From positions 1-42,889 of the forward strand of contig JBBQVZ010000011.1 in assembly GCA_038211015.1 (NCBI GenBank): a DNA stretch of 42,889 nucleotides, in the 5' to 3' direction. This stretch comes from JBBQVZ01 sp038211015. GTDB lineage: Bacteria; Actinomycetota; UBA4738; HRBIN12. Under the pieces are notes generated by a model, which saw only the letters and a program-made list of their open reading frames with translations, was not told the origin of the DNA and did no database searches. Positions 34,499-42,368 of the stretch are shown here, in pieces; position 1 is the first letter of the stretch; every line of letters starts with the position of its first letter. The position numbers and the translations under genes were made by a program.

Positions 34499-35251
34499 AT
34501 GAGGACATCCCGCAAGCTCCTGGGCGTGCTCGCCGGAGCCTCCGTGCTCATCGCTTCCTCCGTGACAGCCGCGATCGCCCAAACGCCGGTCGATCCGTCC
34601 ACGACCCCGGTAGAGAACACGGGTGGCTGGGTGTTCAGCATGGCCCAGCTGCTTGCGGTTCTCGGCGTCGGCGTCGTGCTCTTCCTGATCGTCATGTACA
34701 TGCGGTACGCGCCGCGGTTCGCGAAGGACGAAGCGACGTTGAGGGTCGTCCGCGCCGATCGGGTGCGCCCCGGCCAGGCGCTCCCGCGCCGGGACGTCGA
34801 CATCTCGCAGGCGGCTCCGGTCGTCGTGGCGCCGCCCGCCGTACCGGTCACCGTCGGGGCGGCCGCACCCGCTTCGGCTCCCGCTGTCGCGGCGCCTGTC
34901 GCAGTTCCGGCCGCACCCACTGCAGCCGCGCCTGTAGCGGCACCCGCCGCATCCGATGAGGCGCCCGCTGAGGTGCCCGCTGAGGTGCCCGCTGAGGTAC
35001 CCGCGCCCGAGGCTGCCGCACCCGAGGCTGCCGCACCCGCGGCACCGCCGGTTCCCGCTGCGGCCGCTCCTCCCGCCGCGCCCGCCGCGCCCGCCGCGCC
35101 CGCCAAACACGTCGAGGTCAGCCTGGATCAGGCGGTTTTCGACGAGAAGCTCGCCGAGCTCCTGGAGAAGGGGACCGATCGCCGGGTCGCCGAGGGACAG
35201 GCGCGCCGCGCGGCCATGATCGCAGCGCGGAAGAAGGCCGAAGGGGGCTAG
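34499..35251 (+). CDS. Ala/Pro-rich membrane-anchored protein with helical C-terminal module
   Basis: 250 aa. Signal-like hydrophobic segment (about 8-27), a short outside stretch, a second hydrophobic helix (about 46-66), then a conserved-looking cytosolic piece (RADRVRPGQALPRRDVD) and about 110 residues made almost only of Ala, Pro and Val with EVPA, PEAAA and PAA repeats. The last 45 residues are charged and helical (DQAVFDEKLAELLEKGTDRR, then EGQARRAAMIAARKKAEGG). The low-complexity part is probably a flexible spacer that holds the C-terminal helix away from the membrane. No family recognised. The stop sits in a small GC hairpin. Confidence 0.8.
   Translation: MRTSRKLLGVLAGASVLIASSVTAAIAQTPVDPSTTPVENTGGWVFSMAQLLAVLGVGVVLFLIVMYMRYAPRFAKDEATLRVVRADRVRPGQALPRRDVDISQAAPVVVAPPAVPVTVGAAAPASAPAVAAPVAVPAAPTAAAPVAAPAASDEAPAEVPAEVPAEVPAPEAAAPEAAAPAAPPVPAAAAPPAAPAAPAAPAKHVEVSLDQAVFDEKLAELLEKGTDRRVAEGQARRAAMIAARKKAEGG
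34958..35104 (+). repeat. in-frame tandem DNA repeats in the Ala/Pro linker
   Basis: Three adjoining arrays: four copies of a 12-mer (GAGGTGCCCGCT, with one or two changes) at 34958-35005 encoding EVPA-type units; two exact copies of a 15-mer (CCCGAGGCTGCCGCA) at 35006-35035; and 3.7 copies of a 9-mer (CCCGCCGCG) at 35072-35104. All unit lengths are multiples of three, so copy changes would alter linker length without a frameshift. Confidence 0.85.
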
Positions 35252-35258
35252 TCCCCCT
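35242..35258. terminator. GC hairpin containing the stop codon of the Ala/Pro-rich gene
   Basis: AGGGGG and CCCCCT pair around a five-base loop that holds the TAG stop. Placed between this gene and the DUF2342 gene, 9 nt before the latter's ATG, so it could reduce readthrough or hide the start region. Confidence 0.4.
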
Positions 35259-35266
35259 CGCCGCCG

Positions 35267-36340
35267 ATGGACGCCGCCAACACCCTCGATTGGTCGATGG
35301 GTTCGTACGCATCTCGCCTGGCCGACTGGGGCACGGCGGTCGACATCGGCAAGCGGGTCTCGGGGCCCGGCGTCCCCGTCCCCGGCGTGGAGCGCGCGCG
35401 CCTCCGCGAGGACATGGCCGAGATCGTTCCGCGGGCGGAGGGCCTGATCCGCGGCTTCACCGACATGGAGGTGCAGGGGTTCCGTTCGCGCGCGTGGGTC
35501 ATGGCGCGGTCGGAATGGATCCGCGCCAACCTCAGCGGACTGCAGCGGTTGCTGGAACCGTTGGCCGAGCGGATGCTCGATGGGCGACCCACGCGCGCGG
35601 AGTTCAAGCGGAAGGCGCTCGGCGCGCAGACCGGTGCGCTGATGGGATACGTCGCGCGCAAGGTGCTCGGCCAGTACGACGTCTTCCTCCCGCCCGACGA
35701 CGAGGGTCTCCTCTACTTCATCGGTCCGAACATCGTCGAGGCCGAACGCCGCTACGCGCTTCCCCCCAAGGACTTCCGGTTGTGGATCGCGATCCACGAG
35801 GTGACGCATCGGGTGCAGTTCGGTTCGGCCGCCTGGCTCCGCGGCTATCTCGCCGGCCAGGTGGACGACTATCTCGGCAGCATCCAGCTCGACCCGGGGC
35901 AGCTGATGAATCAGCTGCGGCGTGCGGCCGAGGAGGCGAAGTCCGGCGTCGATTGGCGAAGCATGGGCGGCGTCTTCCTGCTGCTCTCGCCCGAGCAGCG
36001 CGAGATGTTCATGCGGATGCAGGCGCTGATGTCCTTGTTGGAAGGACACGCGTCGTACGTCATGAACGAGGTCGCTCGAGATCACGTGCAGGATGTGGAT
36101 CGCATGCGCCGAGCGCTCTCAGCGCGCCGGCGCGCCTCGAGACCTGAACGGACGTTGCAGAGGGCGATCGGGTTCGAGCAGAAGATCAAGCAGTACGACA
36201 CCGGCGAACGCTTCGTCCGCACCATCGTCGACCGCGCGGGCATGTCCACGCTCAACCTGGTGTGGCGGAGCGCGGGCGACCTGCCGACGCTCGACGAGAT
36301 CGGTGAACCGGAACGCTGGCTCGCGAGGGTGGGCGGCTAG
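35267..36340 (+). CDS. DUF2342 zinc-dependent metalloprotease-like protein
   Basis: 357 aa. Family of zincin-like putative metalloproteases found in Actinomycetota, usually beside tilS and hpt as here (Mycobacterium Rv3626c-Rv3624c as I recall). The zinc motif HEVTH lies in IAIHEVTHRVQFGSAAWL and a candidate third ligand in LLEGHASYVMNEV. GPNIVEAERRYALPPKDFRLW is characteristic. Sometimes annotated coenzyme F420 biosynthesis-associated protein; its target is unknown. No ribosome site is visible before the ATG. Stop is 8 nt before tilS. Confidence 0.9.
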   Translation: MDAANTLDWSMGSYASRLADWGTAVDIGKRVSGPGVPVPGVERARLREDMAEIVPRAEGLIRGFTDMEVQGFRSRAWVMARSEWIRANLSGLQRLLEPLAERMLDGRPTRAEFKRKALGAQTGALMGYVARKVLGQYDVFLPPDDEGLLYFIGPNIVEAERRYALPPKDFRLWIAIHEVTHRVQFGSAAWLRGYLAGQVDDYLGSIQLDPGQLMNQLRRAAEEAKSGVDWRSMGGVFLLLSPEQREMFMRMQALMSLLEGHASYVMNEVARDHVQDVDRMRRALSARRRASRPERTLQRAIGFEQKIKQYDTGERFVRTIVDRAGMSTLNLVWRSAGDLPTLDEIGEPERWLARVGG

Positions 36341-36348
36341 CGGGCTCC

Positions 36349-37380
36349 ATGCGCCGACCGCCGACCGTCGCCCGGGTTCTCGAGCGGATGACGGCGACGG
36401 TTCGCGAGCACGAGATGTTCCTGCCCGGGCAGACGGTCCTGGTCGCGGTCTCGGGAGGACCGGACTCCGTGTGTCTGCTGGAGTCGCTCGTTCGGCTGCG
36501 CCGGCTCTTCAAGATCCGCCTCGAGGTGTTCCACTTCGACCATCTGCTCCGGAAGGATTCCGCTCGGGACGCCGCGTACGTCGCGCGCCTGGCGGCGCGC
36601 CACGATCTGCCGTTCCATCTGCGTGCGGCCACGTCGTCTCCGCCCAAGGGTGCGTCGGTCGAGGCGTGGGCGCGCGAGCAACGGCACTTCGCGATCGCCG
36701 AGGTCACGCGCGAGAGCGGCGTGGCCCGGACCGCGATCGGCCACACGATGAACGATCAAGCGGAGACCGTGCTCATCGGCCTCATCACGGGGAGCGGCAT
36801 CGGGGGGATGAGTGGCATCGCGGCGGTGACCGGCACCTGGGTGAACCCGTTGATCGAGGTCACGCGGGAGGAGGTGGAGGCGTTCTGCCGCTCGTTGCAC
36901 CTTCGACCCCGAACGGACCCGACCAACGCCGACACGCGGTTCTTGCGCAACGCCGTCCGTCTCCGAGGGCTCCCAACGCTGGAGCGCGCCGTCGGGCGGA
37001 GCCTCCTTGAGCCAATGGTTCGAACGGCCGCGGGCCTTCGAGAAGACGCCGACGAGCTGATGCGACAGGCGTTCGCGGTGCTCGACGAGGTCGTGGACGA
37101 GACGCCCGACGGCGTGGATCTCCTCGCCGCACGGCTGCTCGATCTCCCCCGAGCGATCGCCGGAAGGATCGTGGCTCAGGCCGTCTACCGCTGCGGCGTC
37201 CCGTGTGCCCGGGCAGACGTCCTGGCGGTCCTCGACCTCGCGGCCGGGCGTTCCGGACGGCGCCGAGACCTGTCTTCCGGTTTGAAGGCGCGGCGCGACC
37301 GGGAGTATGTTCGACTCTCTCGTCCTTCCCCCAGCGATGACGAGGCCGAGCCACGCCGACCGGGAAAGGGGAAGACGTGA
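36349..37380 (+). CDS. tilS: tRNA(Ile)-lysidine synthase
   Basis: 343 aa. N-type ATP-pyrophosphatase with the PP-loop SGGPDS at 35-40, FHFDHLLRKDSARDAAYV and IGHTMNDQAETVLIGLITGSG, and the family signature DPTNADTRFLRNAVR. It forms lysidine at C34 of the CAU-anticodon tRNA-Ile in the cytosol. The C-terminal part is short, as in other actinobacterial TilS. ATG start with little spacing after the DUF2342 stop (TAGCGG follows that stop). Overlaps hpt by GTGA. Confidence 0.95.
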   Translation: MRRPPTVARVLERMTATVREHEMFLPGQTVLVAVSGGPDSVCLLESLVRLRRLFKIRLEVFHFDHLLRKDSARDAAYVARLAARHDLPFHLRAATSSPPKGASVEAWAREQRHFAIAEVTRESGVARTAIGHTMNDQAETVLIGLITGSGIGGMSGIAAVTGTWVNPLIEVTREEVEAFCRSLHLRPRTDPTNADTRFLRNAVRLRGLPTLERAVGRSLLEPMVRTAAGLREDADELMRQAFAVLDEVVDETPDGVDLLAARLLDLPRAIAGRIVAQAVYRCGVPCARADVLAVLDLAAGRSGRRRDLSSGLKARRDREYVRLSRPSPSDDEAEPRRPGKGKT

Positions 37381-37973
37381 CGCTCACCGAGCAGTCCTCG
37401 CTCTCTACACTGACGAGTCACGTGGAGGCCTACGAACCCGACATCGATCGCATCCTGATCACCGGCGAAGAGATCCAGGCCAAGCTCGCCGAGCTGGGGG
37501 AGCGGATCGCGAACGACTACGCGGGACGCAAGCTGCTGCTGGTCGGCGTCCTGAAGGGTGCGTTCGTCGTGATGGCCGACCTGGCCCGCTACATCCGCCT
37601 GCCGCTCGAGTTCGACTTCATGGCGGTGTCGTCCTACGGGGCAGCCACGCAGACGTCCGGGGTCGTGAGGATCCTCAAGGACCTCGATCACGACCTCGAG
37701 GGACTCGACGTGTTGCTGGTGGAGGACATCATCGACTCCGGTCTCACGCTGAACTACCTGTTGAAGAACCTGCGAGCGCGCAAGCCCGCCTCCCTCGAGG
37801 TGGCGGCGCTGCTCCGCAAGGTGGACCTCCAGCGCGTCCCGCTCGACATCCGATACACGGGCTTCGAGATCCCCAACGAGTTCGTGGTCGGCTACGGCCT
37901 GGATTACGCCGAGCGGTACCGGAACCTCCCCTACATCGCGACGCTCCGCCCCGAGGCCTACGGCGGGGCCTGA
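37377..37973 (+). CDS. hpt: hypoxanthine phosphoribosyltransferase
   Basis: 198 aa. PRPP-binding loop VEDIIDSG at 115-122, EFDFMAVSSYG upstream and GYGLDYAERYRNLPYI at the end are type I PRTase/HPRT hallmarks. Salvages hypoxanthine and guanine to IMP and GMP. GTG at 37377 overlaps the tilS stop with AGGGGA upstream. A second GTG at 37422 (residue 16) aligns better with the N-terminus of mycobacterial Hpt and has TACACT ten bases before it, so a shorter leaderless product is possible. Conserved tilS-hpt-ftsH order. Confidence 0.95.
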   Translation: MTLTEQSSLSTLTSHVEAYEPDIDRILITGEEIQAKLAELGERIANDYAGRKLLLVGVLKGAFVVMADLARYIRLPLEFDFMAVSSYGAATQTSGVVRILKDLDHDLEGLDVLLVEDIIDSGLTLNYLLKNLRARKPASLEVAALLRKVDLQRVPLDIRYTGFEIPNEFVVGYGLDYAERYRNLPYIATLRPEAYGGA

Positions 37974-38013
37974 CCCGCGGGAACCCACGACGATCCGACG
38001 TCGTCCGAACGGC

Positions 38014-38391
38014 ATGCTGCGGCGACCTGCCATCGGGATCTTCGTCGCGTTGCTCATCTTCACGGGATGTCACCGTCCGGCGCCGCTCGGTACGGGGATC
38101 CGAGGGATCGTCACGCTCGGACCGGCCTGTCCTGTCGAGAGCATCGCGAGTCCCTGCCCCGATCGCCCGTTCCAGGGCGACGTGCGGGCAACGGCATCGG
38201 ACGGTTCGACGACCACGGTGTCGACGGACGCGCAGGGTCGGTTCAGCATGAACGTTGCCTCGGGAACGTACTCGCTGGTCGCGGTCGTCCCGAGCGAGAG
38301 TGGGCCGCCGACGCCCGTCCCGCAGACGGTGCAGGTTCGGGACGGCTCGTACACACGGGTCACGCTCGAGGTCGACACGGGGATCCGATGA
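38014..38391 (+). CDS. lipoprotein with a carboxypeptidase-regulatory-like beta sandwich
   Basis: 125 aa. A basic start, a hydrophobic stretch and the lipobox FTGC at about residue 19 predict lipid anchoring after signal peptidase II cleavage. The mature part (GIRGIVTLGPACPV, VRATASDGSTTTVSTDAQGR, FSMNVASGTYSLVAVVPSE) is a single small beta sandwich of the transthyretin/CarboxypepD_reg type, common in adhesion or scaffold proteins. No catalytic residues. It splits the usual hpt-ftsH neighbourhood. No convincing ribosome site was found upstream of the ATG. Confidence 0.75.
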   Translation: MLRRPAIGIFVALLIFTGCHRPAPLGTGIRGIVTLGPACPVESIASPCPDRPFQGDVRATASDGSTTTVSTDAQGRFSMNVASGTYSLVAVVPSESGPPTPVPQTVQVRDGSYTRVTLEVDTGIR

Positions 38392-38417
38392 CCGCCATCC
38401 CAAAGTTCGACCGGTGC

Positions 38418-38423
38418 TACCAT
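38418..38423 (+). promoter_or_regulatory. putative -10 TACCAT of ftsH
   Basis: TACCAT lies in the gap after the lipoprotein gene. Initiation near 38430 would give a leader of about 60 nt that contains GAGGAG at 38480-38485, six bases before the proposed CTG start. Confidence 0.35.
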
Positions 38424-38491
38424 GCGCAACGGGCTTCCGCGCGCGTCGCGCCGGGGCCCTCACCGTCTCCGCCCACCTCGAGGAGCCCCAG

Positions 38492-40441
38492 CTGAGCCAA
38501 CCCGAGAGTCCTCTTCGGAAGGTCGCCCGGACCCCCACGCTGTGGATCGTGCTGATCACGGTGGGGTTCATGCTCGTGATCTCCCAGCTCGGGGGCGAGA
38601 AGGACGGAACGACCCTCACCACCTCCGAGTTCCGCGCCGCGGTCGCGCAGGGCGACATCCGTAACGCCAAGTTCCTGGAGGGCGAACAGGTCATCACCGG
38701 CGACTATGCGCCGGGCGGCACGTACCGCGCTCCCTACCTCTCCGAATCCGGCGACGAGCTCGAGACGCTGCTCCACGATGCGCAGGTGCCGTACGACTCC
38801 GATGCGCAGCTTCCGAACACCCTGTTCACCACGCTCATCACGGTGATCCTGCCGGTCGTCCTGATCGCCGGGGTGCTGCTCTGGGTGATGAACCGCTCGC
38901 AAGGCGGCGGCGGGCGCGTCATGCAGTTCGGGCGCAGCCGGCACAAGACCGTGTCAAAGGATCAGCCGAAGACCACGTTCGCCGACGTCGCCGGCGTGGA
39001 CGAGGCGATCGAGGAGCTCGAGGAGGTCAAGGACTACCTCCAGTCGCCCGCCAAGTTCCAGGCGATGGGCGCCAAGATCCCGCGCGGAGTGCTGCTGTTC
39101 GGCCCTCCTGGGACCGGCAAGACGCTGCTCGCGCGCGCCGTGGCCGGTGAGGCAGGCGTGCCGTTCTTCTCGATCAGCGGCTCGGACTTCGTCGAGATGT
39201 TCGTCGGCGTGGGGGCCGCGCGTGTCCGCGACCTGTTCGAGCAGGCGAAGGCGGCGGCACCTGCGATCGTGTTCATCGACGAGATCGACGCCGTGGGTCG
39301 TCACCGTGGAGCGGGCTTGGGTGGAGGCCACGACGAGCGAGAGCAGACGCTCAACCAGCTCCTCGTCGAGATGGACGGGTTCGATCAGCGCTCGACCGTC
39401 ATCCTGATGGCCGCGACGAACCGGCCCGACATCTTGGACCCGGCGCTGCTTCGTCCCGGGCGGTTCGATCGACAGGTGGTCATCGATCGTCCCGACCTGG
39501 AGGGGCGCAAGGCGATCCTGAAGGTGCACGCGCGCGGCAAGCCGCTCGATTCCACGGTCGACCTGGCGGTGCTCGCACGGCGCACGCCGGGGTTCACGGG
39601 CGCCGACCTTGCGAACGTGATCAACGAGGCTGCGCTGCTCGCCGCCCGTCGCTCCAAGAAGGCGATCTCGATGAAGGAGATCGAGGAGGCCGTCGATCGC
39701 GTGATGGCCGGACCCGAGCGGAAGTCGCGGGTGATGGATGTGGAAGAGCGCCGGCTGATCGCCTACCACGAGGGTGGTCACGCCATGGTCGCGCATATCC
39801 TGCCCAACACCGACGAGGTCCACAAGATCACGGTGATCCCGCGCGGACGCGCCTTGGGCTACACCCTCACGCTCCCCGAGCAGGACAAGTTCCTGATGAC
39901 CCGCGAGCAGCTCCGCGACGAGCTCGCGATGCTGATGGGTGGCCGCGTCGCTGAGGAGATCGTGGCGGGCGACGTCACGACCGGCGCGCAGAACGACATC
40001 GAACGGGCGACCAAGGTCGCGCGGCAGATGGTGACGGAGTACGGCATGTCGGACACGATCGGTCCCCGGACCCTCGGTCAGAAGCAAGGCGAGGTGTTCC
40101 TCGGCCGTGACTGGGGCTCCACGCCGGACTACTCCGACGCGGTCGCGTTCGAGATCGACCAAGAGGTGCGTCTACTGATCGACGAAGCGCACGATGTGGC
40201 GCTCGACATCCTCACCGAGAACCGGGCCAAGCTCGACGCGCTCGCCACCGTGCTGCTCGAGAAAGAGACGCTCGATCGCGAAGAGGTCGAGAAGTTCTTC
40301 GGCGACGTCGAGAAGCGGTCGCCCCGCGAGGCGGAGGAGCGCGGCGCCGGACTCGGCGTGTCGCGTGCGAGCCAGAAGAAGCGCGAGCGCCGTCCGTCCG
40401 CCCCCGGAACGCTGGGGGACCCGGGTCTCGCCCCGGCGTAG
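38492..40441 (+). CDS. ftsH: ATP-dependent zinc metalloprotease FtsH, probable CTG start
   Basis: 649 aa from the proposed start. Two membrane segments (17-33 and 112-133) flank a small periplasmic-type domain. AAA+ motifs: Walker A GPPGTGKT at 204-211, Walker B IVFIDEIDAVGR, and SRH GRFDRQVVIDRPD. Zinc protease site HEGGH at 426-430 with third ligand D502 in GAQNDIERAT. It degrades membrane and short-lived proteins. There is no ATG or TTG in frame before the first membrane helix; CTG at 38492 has GAGGAG six bases upstream and gives the family's normal length. The only other in-frame choice, GTG at 38414, has no ribosome site and would add 26 Arg-rich residues. Confidence 0.95.
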   Translation: MSQPESPLRKVARTPTLWIVLITVGFMLVISQLGGEKDGTTLTTSEFRAAVAQGDIRNAKFLEGEQVITGDYAPGGTYRAPYLSESGDELETLLHDAQVPYDSDAQLPNTLFTTLITVILPVVLIAGVLLWVMNRSQGGGGRVMQFGRSRHKTVSKDQPKTTFADVAGVDEAIEELEEVKDYLQSPAKFQAMGAKIPRGVLLFGPPGTGKTLLARAVAGEAGVPFFSISGSDFVEMFVGVGAARVRDLFEQAKAAAPAIVFIDEIDAVGRHRGAGLGGGHDEREQTLNQLLVEMDGFDQRSTVILMAATNRPDILDPALLRPGRFDRQVVIDRPDLEGRKAILKVHARGKPLDSTVDLAVLARRTPGFTGADLANVINEAALLAARRSKKAISMKEIEEAVDRVMAGPERKSRVMDVEERRLIAYHEGGHAMVAHILPNTDEVHKITVIPRGRALGYTLTLPEQDKFLMTREQLRDELAMLMGGRVAEEIVAGDVTTGAQNDIERATKVARQMVTEYGMSDTIGPRTLGQKQGEVFLGRDWGSTPDYSDAVAFEIDQEVRLLIDEAHDVALDILTENRAKLDALATVLLEKETLDREEVEKFFGDVEKRSPREAEERGAGLGVSRASQKKRERRPSAPGTLGDPGLAPA

Positions 40442-40485
40442 ATCGCCCTCTCACCGTCTCGTTCGTCAGCTCGCCCGTGTCGGCG

Positions 40486-40491
40486 TAGAGT
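40486..40491 (+). promoter_or_regulatory. putative -10 TAGAGT of the beta-helix protein gene
   Basis: TAGAGT lies 30 nt before the ATG at 40522, leaving room for a ~25-nt leader with the strong GGAGGA site at 40511-40516. Confidence 0.4.
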
Positions 40492-40521
40492 GCGGCCGAA
40501 ACGATCGAACGGAGGAAAGAG

Positions 40522-41604
40522 ATGGTTCGTACGCTTCGCGCTTCGGTCGCCATCGCAGCCGTGGTGGCTTCGGTGCTCACCGCCGTCCCGGCCGGTGCCG
40601 CACCCGTCCCCAAGACCTGGATCGTCCTTCCGAACGAGTCGGTGCAGGCGGCCGTCAAGAAGGCGCATGCGGGCGACACCATCCTGCTCGTCCGGGGCGT
40701 CTACAGGCAATCCGTCACGATCAGGAAGGCCGGCATCTCGATCCGGGGCGCCGGTTCGTCCTCGGGCGGCACCGTGTTCAAGCCGCCGGCCACGCTTCCG
40801 AAGGGCGCGTGCACGTCGTTGTCGGGCGGTTCCGGTGTCTGTGTCCTCGGGAAGTTCGACGATCAGGGCGTGGTCAAGAAGCGTGTCGCCGACGTGACCG
40901 TGTCCGGGATCATGTTCGCCGGCTGGCCATCCATGGGAGTGTTCGCGTTCGGTACGAAGGACCTGAGATTGATCAACAACGCGGTCTTCGGCGCGGGTGA
41001 GTACGGCCTCGCCCGGTTCGACTCGATCGGCGGCGTGGTCCAGAACAACACGGTGGTCGGTGGCGGCGAGGCCGCGATCTACCTGGGCGATTCCGCGAAC
41101 GCCGGAGCCACGGTCACGCACAACGAGGTGTCGGGAGCAGGGTTCGGCATCTTCATCCGACACTCGAGCGGGATCACGGTGCAGCTCAACCACGCGTTCG
41201 GCAACTGTCAGGGGATCCTGGTCCTGGATGACGGCCAGGCCGGCGGCGTGAGCGACATCGAGCTCAAGTACAACTACGTCACGTTCAACAACGAAGCATG
41301 CCCCGCCTCGGATGAGGGTCCCCCGCTGCAGGGCGGTGGCATCCTGCTCCTGGGTGCGGCGGACTCGTTGGTCGCGTGGAACACCGTCCGGGGGAACGAG
41401 GGTACCGAGGTCAACTCGGGCGGCATCGTGCTGATGAGCGCCGCCGACTTCACCGAGGGTGCTGACCCCATCGGCAACACGGTCAAGAACAACACCGTGT
41501 TCCAGAACTTGCCTTCGGACATCTCCTACGACGGCACGGGCACCGGCAACGATCTCAGCAGCAACTACTGTGGCACGTCGTCGCCGAACGGGTCCTGCGT
41601 TTAG
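40522..41604 (+). CDS. secreted right-handed parallel beta-helix protein
   Basis: 360 aa. Signal peptide (about 1-29, ending AGAAP). The start KTWIVLPNESVQAAVKKAHA and GDTILLVRGVYRQSVTIRK is the usual opening of NosD/PbH1-type helices: a right-handed beta helix whose coils appear as repeated IxNNxV units (RLINNAVFGAG, VVQNNTVVGGG, VTHNEVSGAG, VQLNHAFGN, LKYNYVTFNN, VAWNTVRGN, TVKNNTVFQN). Such folds bind or cut polysaccharides, but no lyase active site is evident. Two Cys pairs may form disulfides. GGAGGA 5-6 nt before ATG. Followed by a strong hairpin. Confidence 0.88.
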   Translation: MVRTLRASVAIAAVVASVLTAVPAGAAPVPKTWIVLPNESVQAAVKKAHAGDTILLVRGVYRQSVTIRKAGISIRGAGSSSGGTVFKPPATLPKGACTSLSGGSGVCVLGKFDDQGVVKKRVADVTVSGIMFAGWPSMGVFAFGTKDLRLINNAVFGAGEYGLARFDSIGGVVQNNTVVGGGEAAIYLGDSANAGATVTHNEVSGAGFGIFIRHSSGITVQLNHAFGNCQGILVLDDGQAGGVSDIELKYNYVTFNNEACPASDEGPPLQGGGILLLGAADSLVAWNTVRGNEGTEVNSGGIVLMSAADFTEGADPIGNTVKNNTVFQNLPSDISYDGTGTGNDLSSNYCGTSSPNGSCV

Positions 41605-41629
41605 CGCGACGGTTTCAACGATCGCGACT

Positions 41630-41653
41630 GGGGGCGGCCGACGGGCCGCCCCC
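41630..41653 (+). terminator. strong 10-bp hairpin after the beta-helix gene
   Basis: GGGGGCGGCC-GACG-GGCCGCCCCC, a perfect 10-bp stem with a tetraloop, 25 nt after the stop. No U-run, as usual for high-GC actinobacteria; the best terminator candidate in the window. Confidence 0.65.
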
Positions 41654-41669
41654 GCGCGTTCGGGGCCCG

Positions 41670-41675
41670 TACAAT
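41670..41675 (+). promoter_or_regulatory. putative -10 TACAAT for the leaderless HAD gene
   Basis: TACAAT, close to the sigma-A consensus, is followed by six bases and the ATG at 41682. No ribosome site is present. Confidence 0.55.
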
Positions 41676-41681
41676 CCGCGC

Positions 41682-42356
41682 ATGGCGGCGGACCGGTGGG
41701 CCACGTTCGATTGCTACGGAACACTCATCGACTGGTTGGCTGGGATCCGCACGACGATGCGATCCCTGTGGCCCGACGCCGACGCCGAGTCACTGGGGAA
41801 CCGCTATCACGACGTCGAGCCCACCGTGCAGGCCGGGCGTGACATCGCATACCGGACCGTGATGGCCGAGACGCTCGCGAAGGTGGCGACGGCCGAGGGG
41901 CTCGCGGTCCCTTCCGGACGCGAGGACGCGTTGGGGGCGGCGTTACCGACGTGGTCCGTGTTCCCGGAGGTGCCCGGATCGCTGTCTGAGCTCCGGGCTC
42001 GCGGCTGGAAGCTGGGCATCCTGTCGAATACCGACCCCGACTTCCTGGACGCGTCGCTCACCGCGATCGGCGTGCCGGTCGACCTGCGCGTGGCGGCGTC
42101 CAACATCGGCTCGTACAAGCCGGCGTTCGGACATTGGGAATCGTTCTTCCGGCAGACCGGAGCCGACCGCTCCCGGCACGTGCATGTGGCGGCGTCGCTC
42201 TTCCACGACGTGCAGCCGTGCGCCGCGCTCGGCTTGCCATGCGTGTGGATAAACCGCCAGGCCGAGGAGAGCGAGCTTCCCCGCGCGGGTGAGCTCACCG
42301 ATCTCTCGAGCCTTGCGGGCATCCTCGACAAGCTCGTTCCGTCGGGCGACGGGTAG
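41682..42356 (+). CDS. HAD-superfamily hydrolase (haloacid dehalogenase-like)
   Basis: 224 aa. Motif I is FDCYGTLIDW (nucleophile Asp, with Tyr rather than the second Asp of phosphatases, as in L-2-haloacid dehalogenases), motif II LGILSNTD, motif III Lys in NIGSYKPAFGHW, motif IV in HVAASLFHDVQPCAALG. The helical cap lies between I and II. The Cys-Tyr-Gly-Thr form points to the dehalogenase branch, though many members hydrolyse phosphate esters; substrate unknown. Leaderless start with TACAAT. The stop forms part of the folE -10. Confidence 0.88.
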   Translation: MAADRWATFDCYGTLIDWLAGIRTTMRSLWPDADAESLGNRYHDVEPTVQAGRDIAYRTVMAETLAKVATAEGLAVPSGREDALGAALPTWSVFPEVPGSLSELRARGWKLGILSNTDPDFLDASLTAIGVPVDLRVAASNIGSYKPAFGHWESFFRQTGADRSRHVHVAASLFHDVQPCAALGLPCVWINRQAEESELPRAGELTDLSSLAGILDKLVPSGDG

Positions 42357-42359
42357 CAT
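42354..42359 (+). promoter_or_regulatory. putative -10 TAGCAT overlapping the HAD stop, for folE
   Basis: Third copy of GGGTAGCATC. The TAG stop of the HAD gene begins the hexamer, and the folE ATG follows nine bases later without a ribosome site. Confidence 0.5.
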
Positions 42360-42368
42360 CGAACCGCG

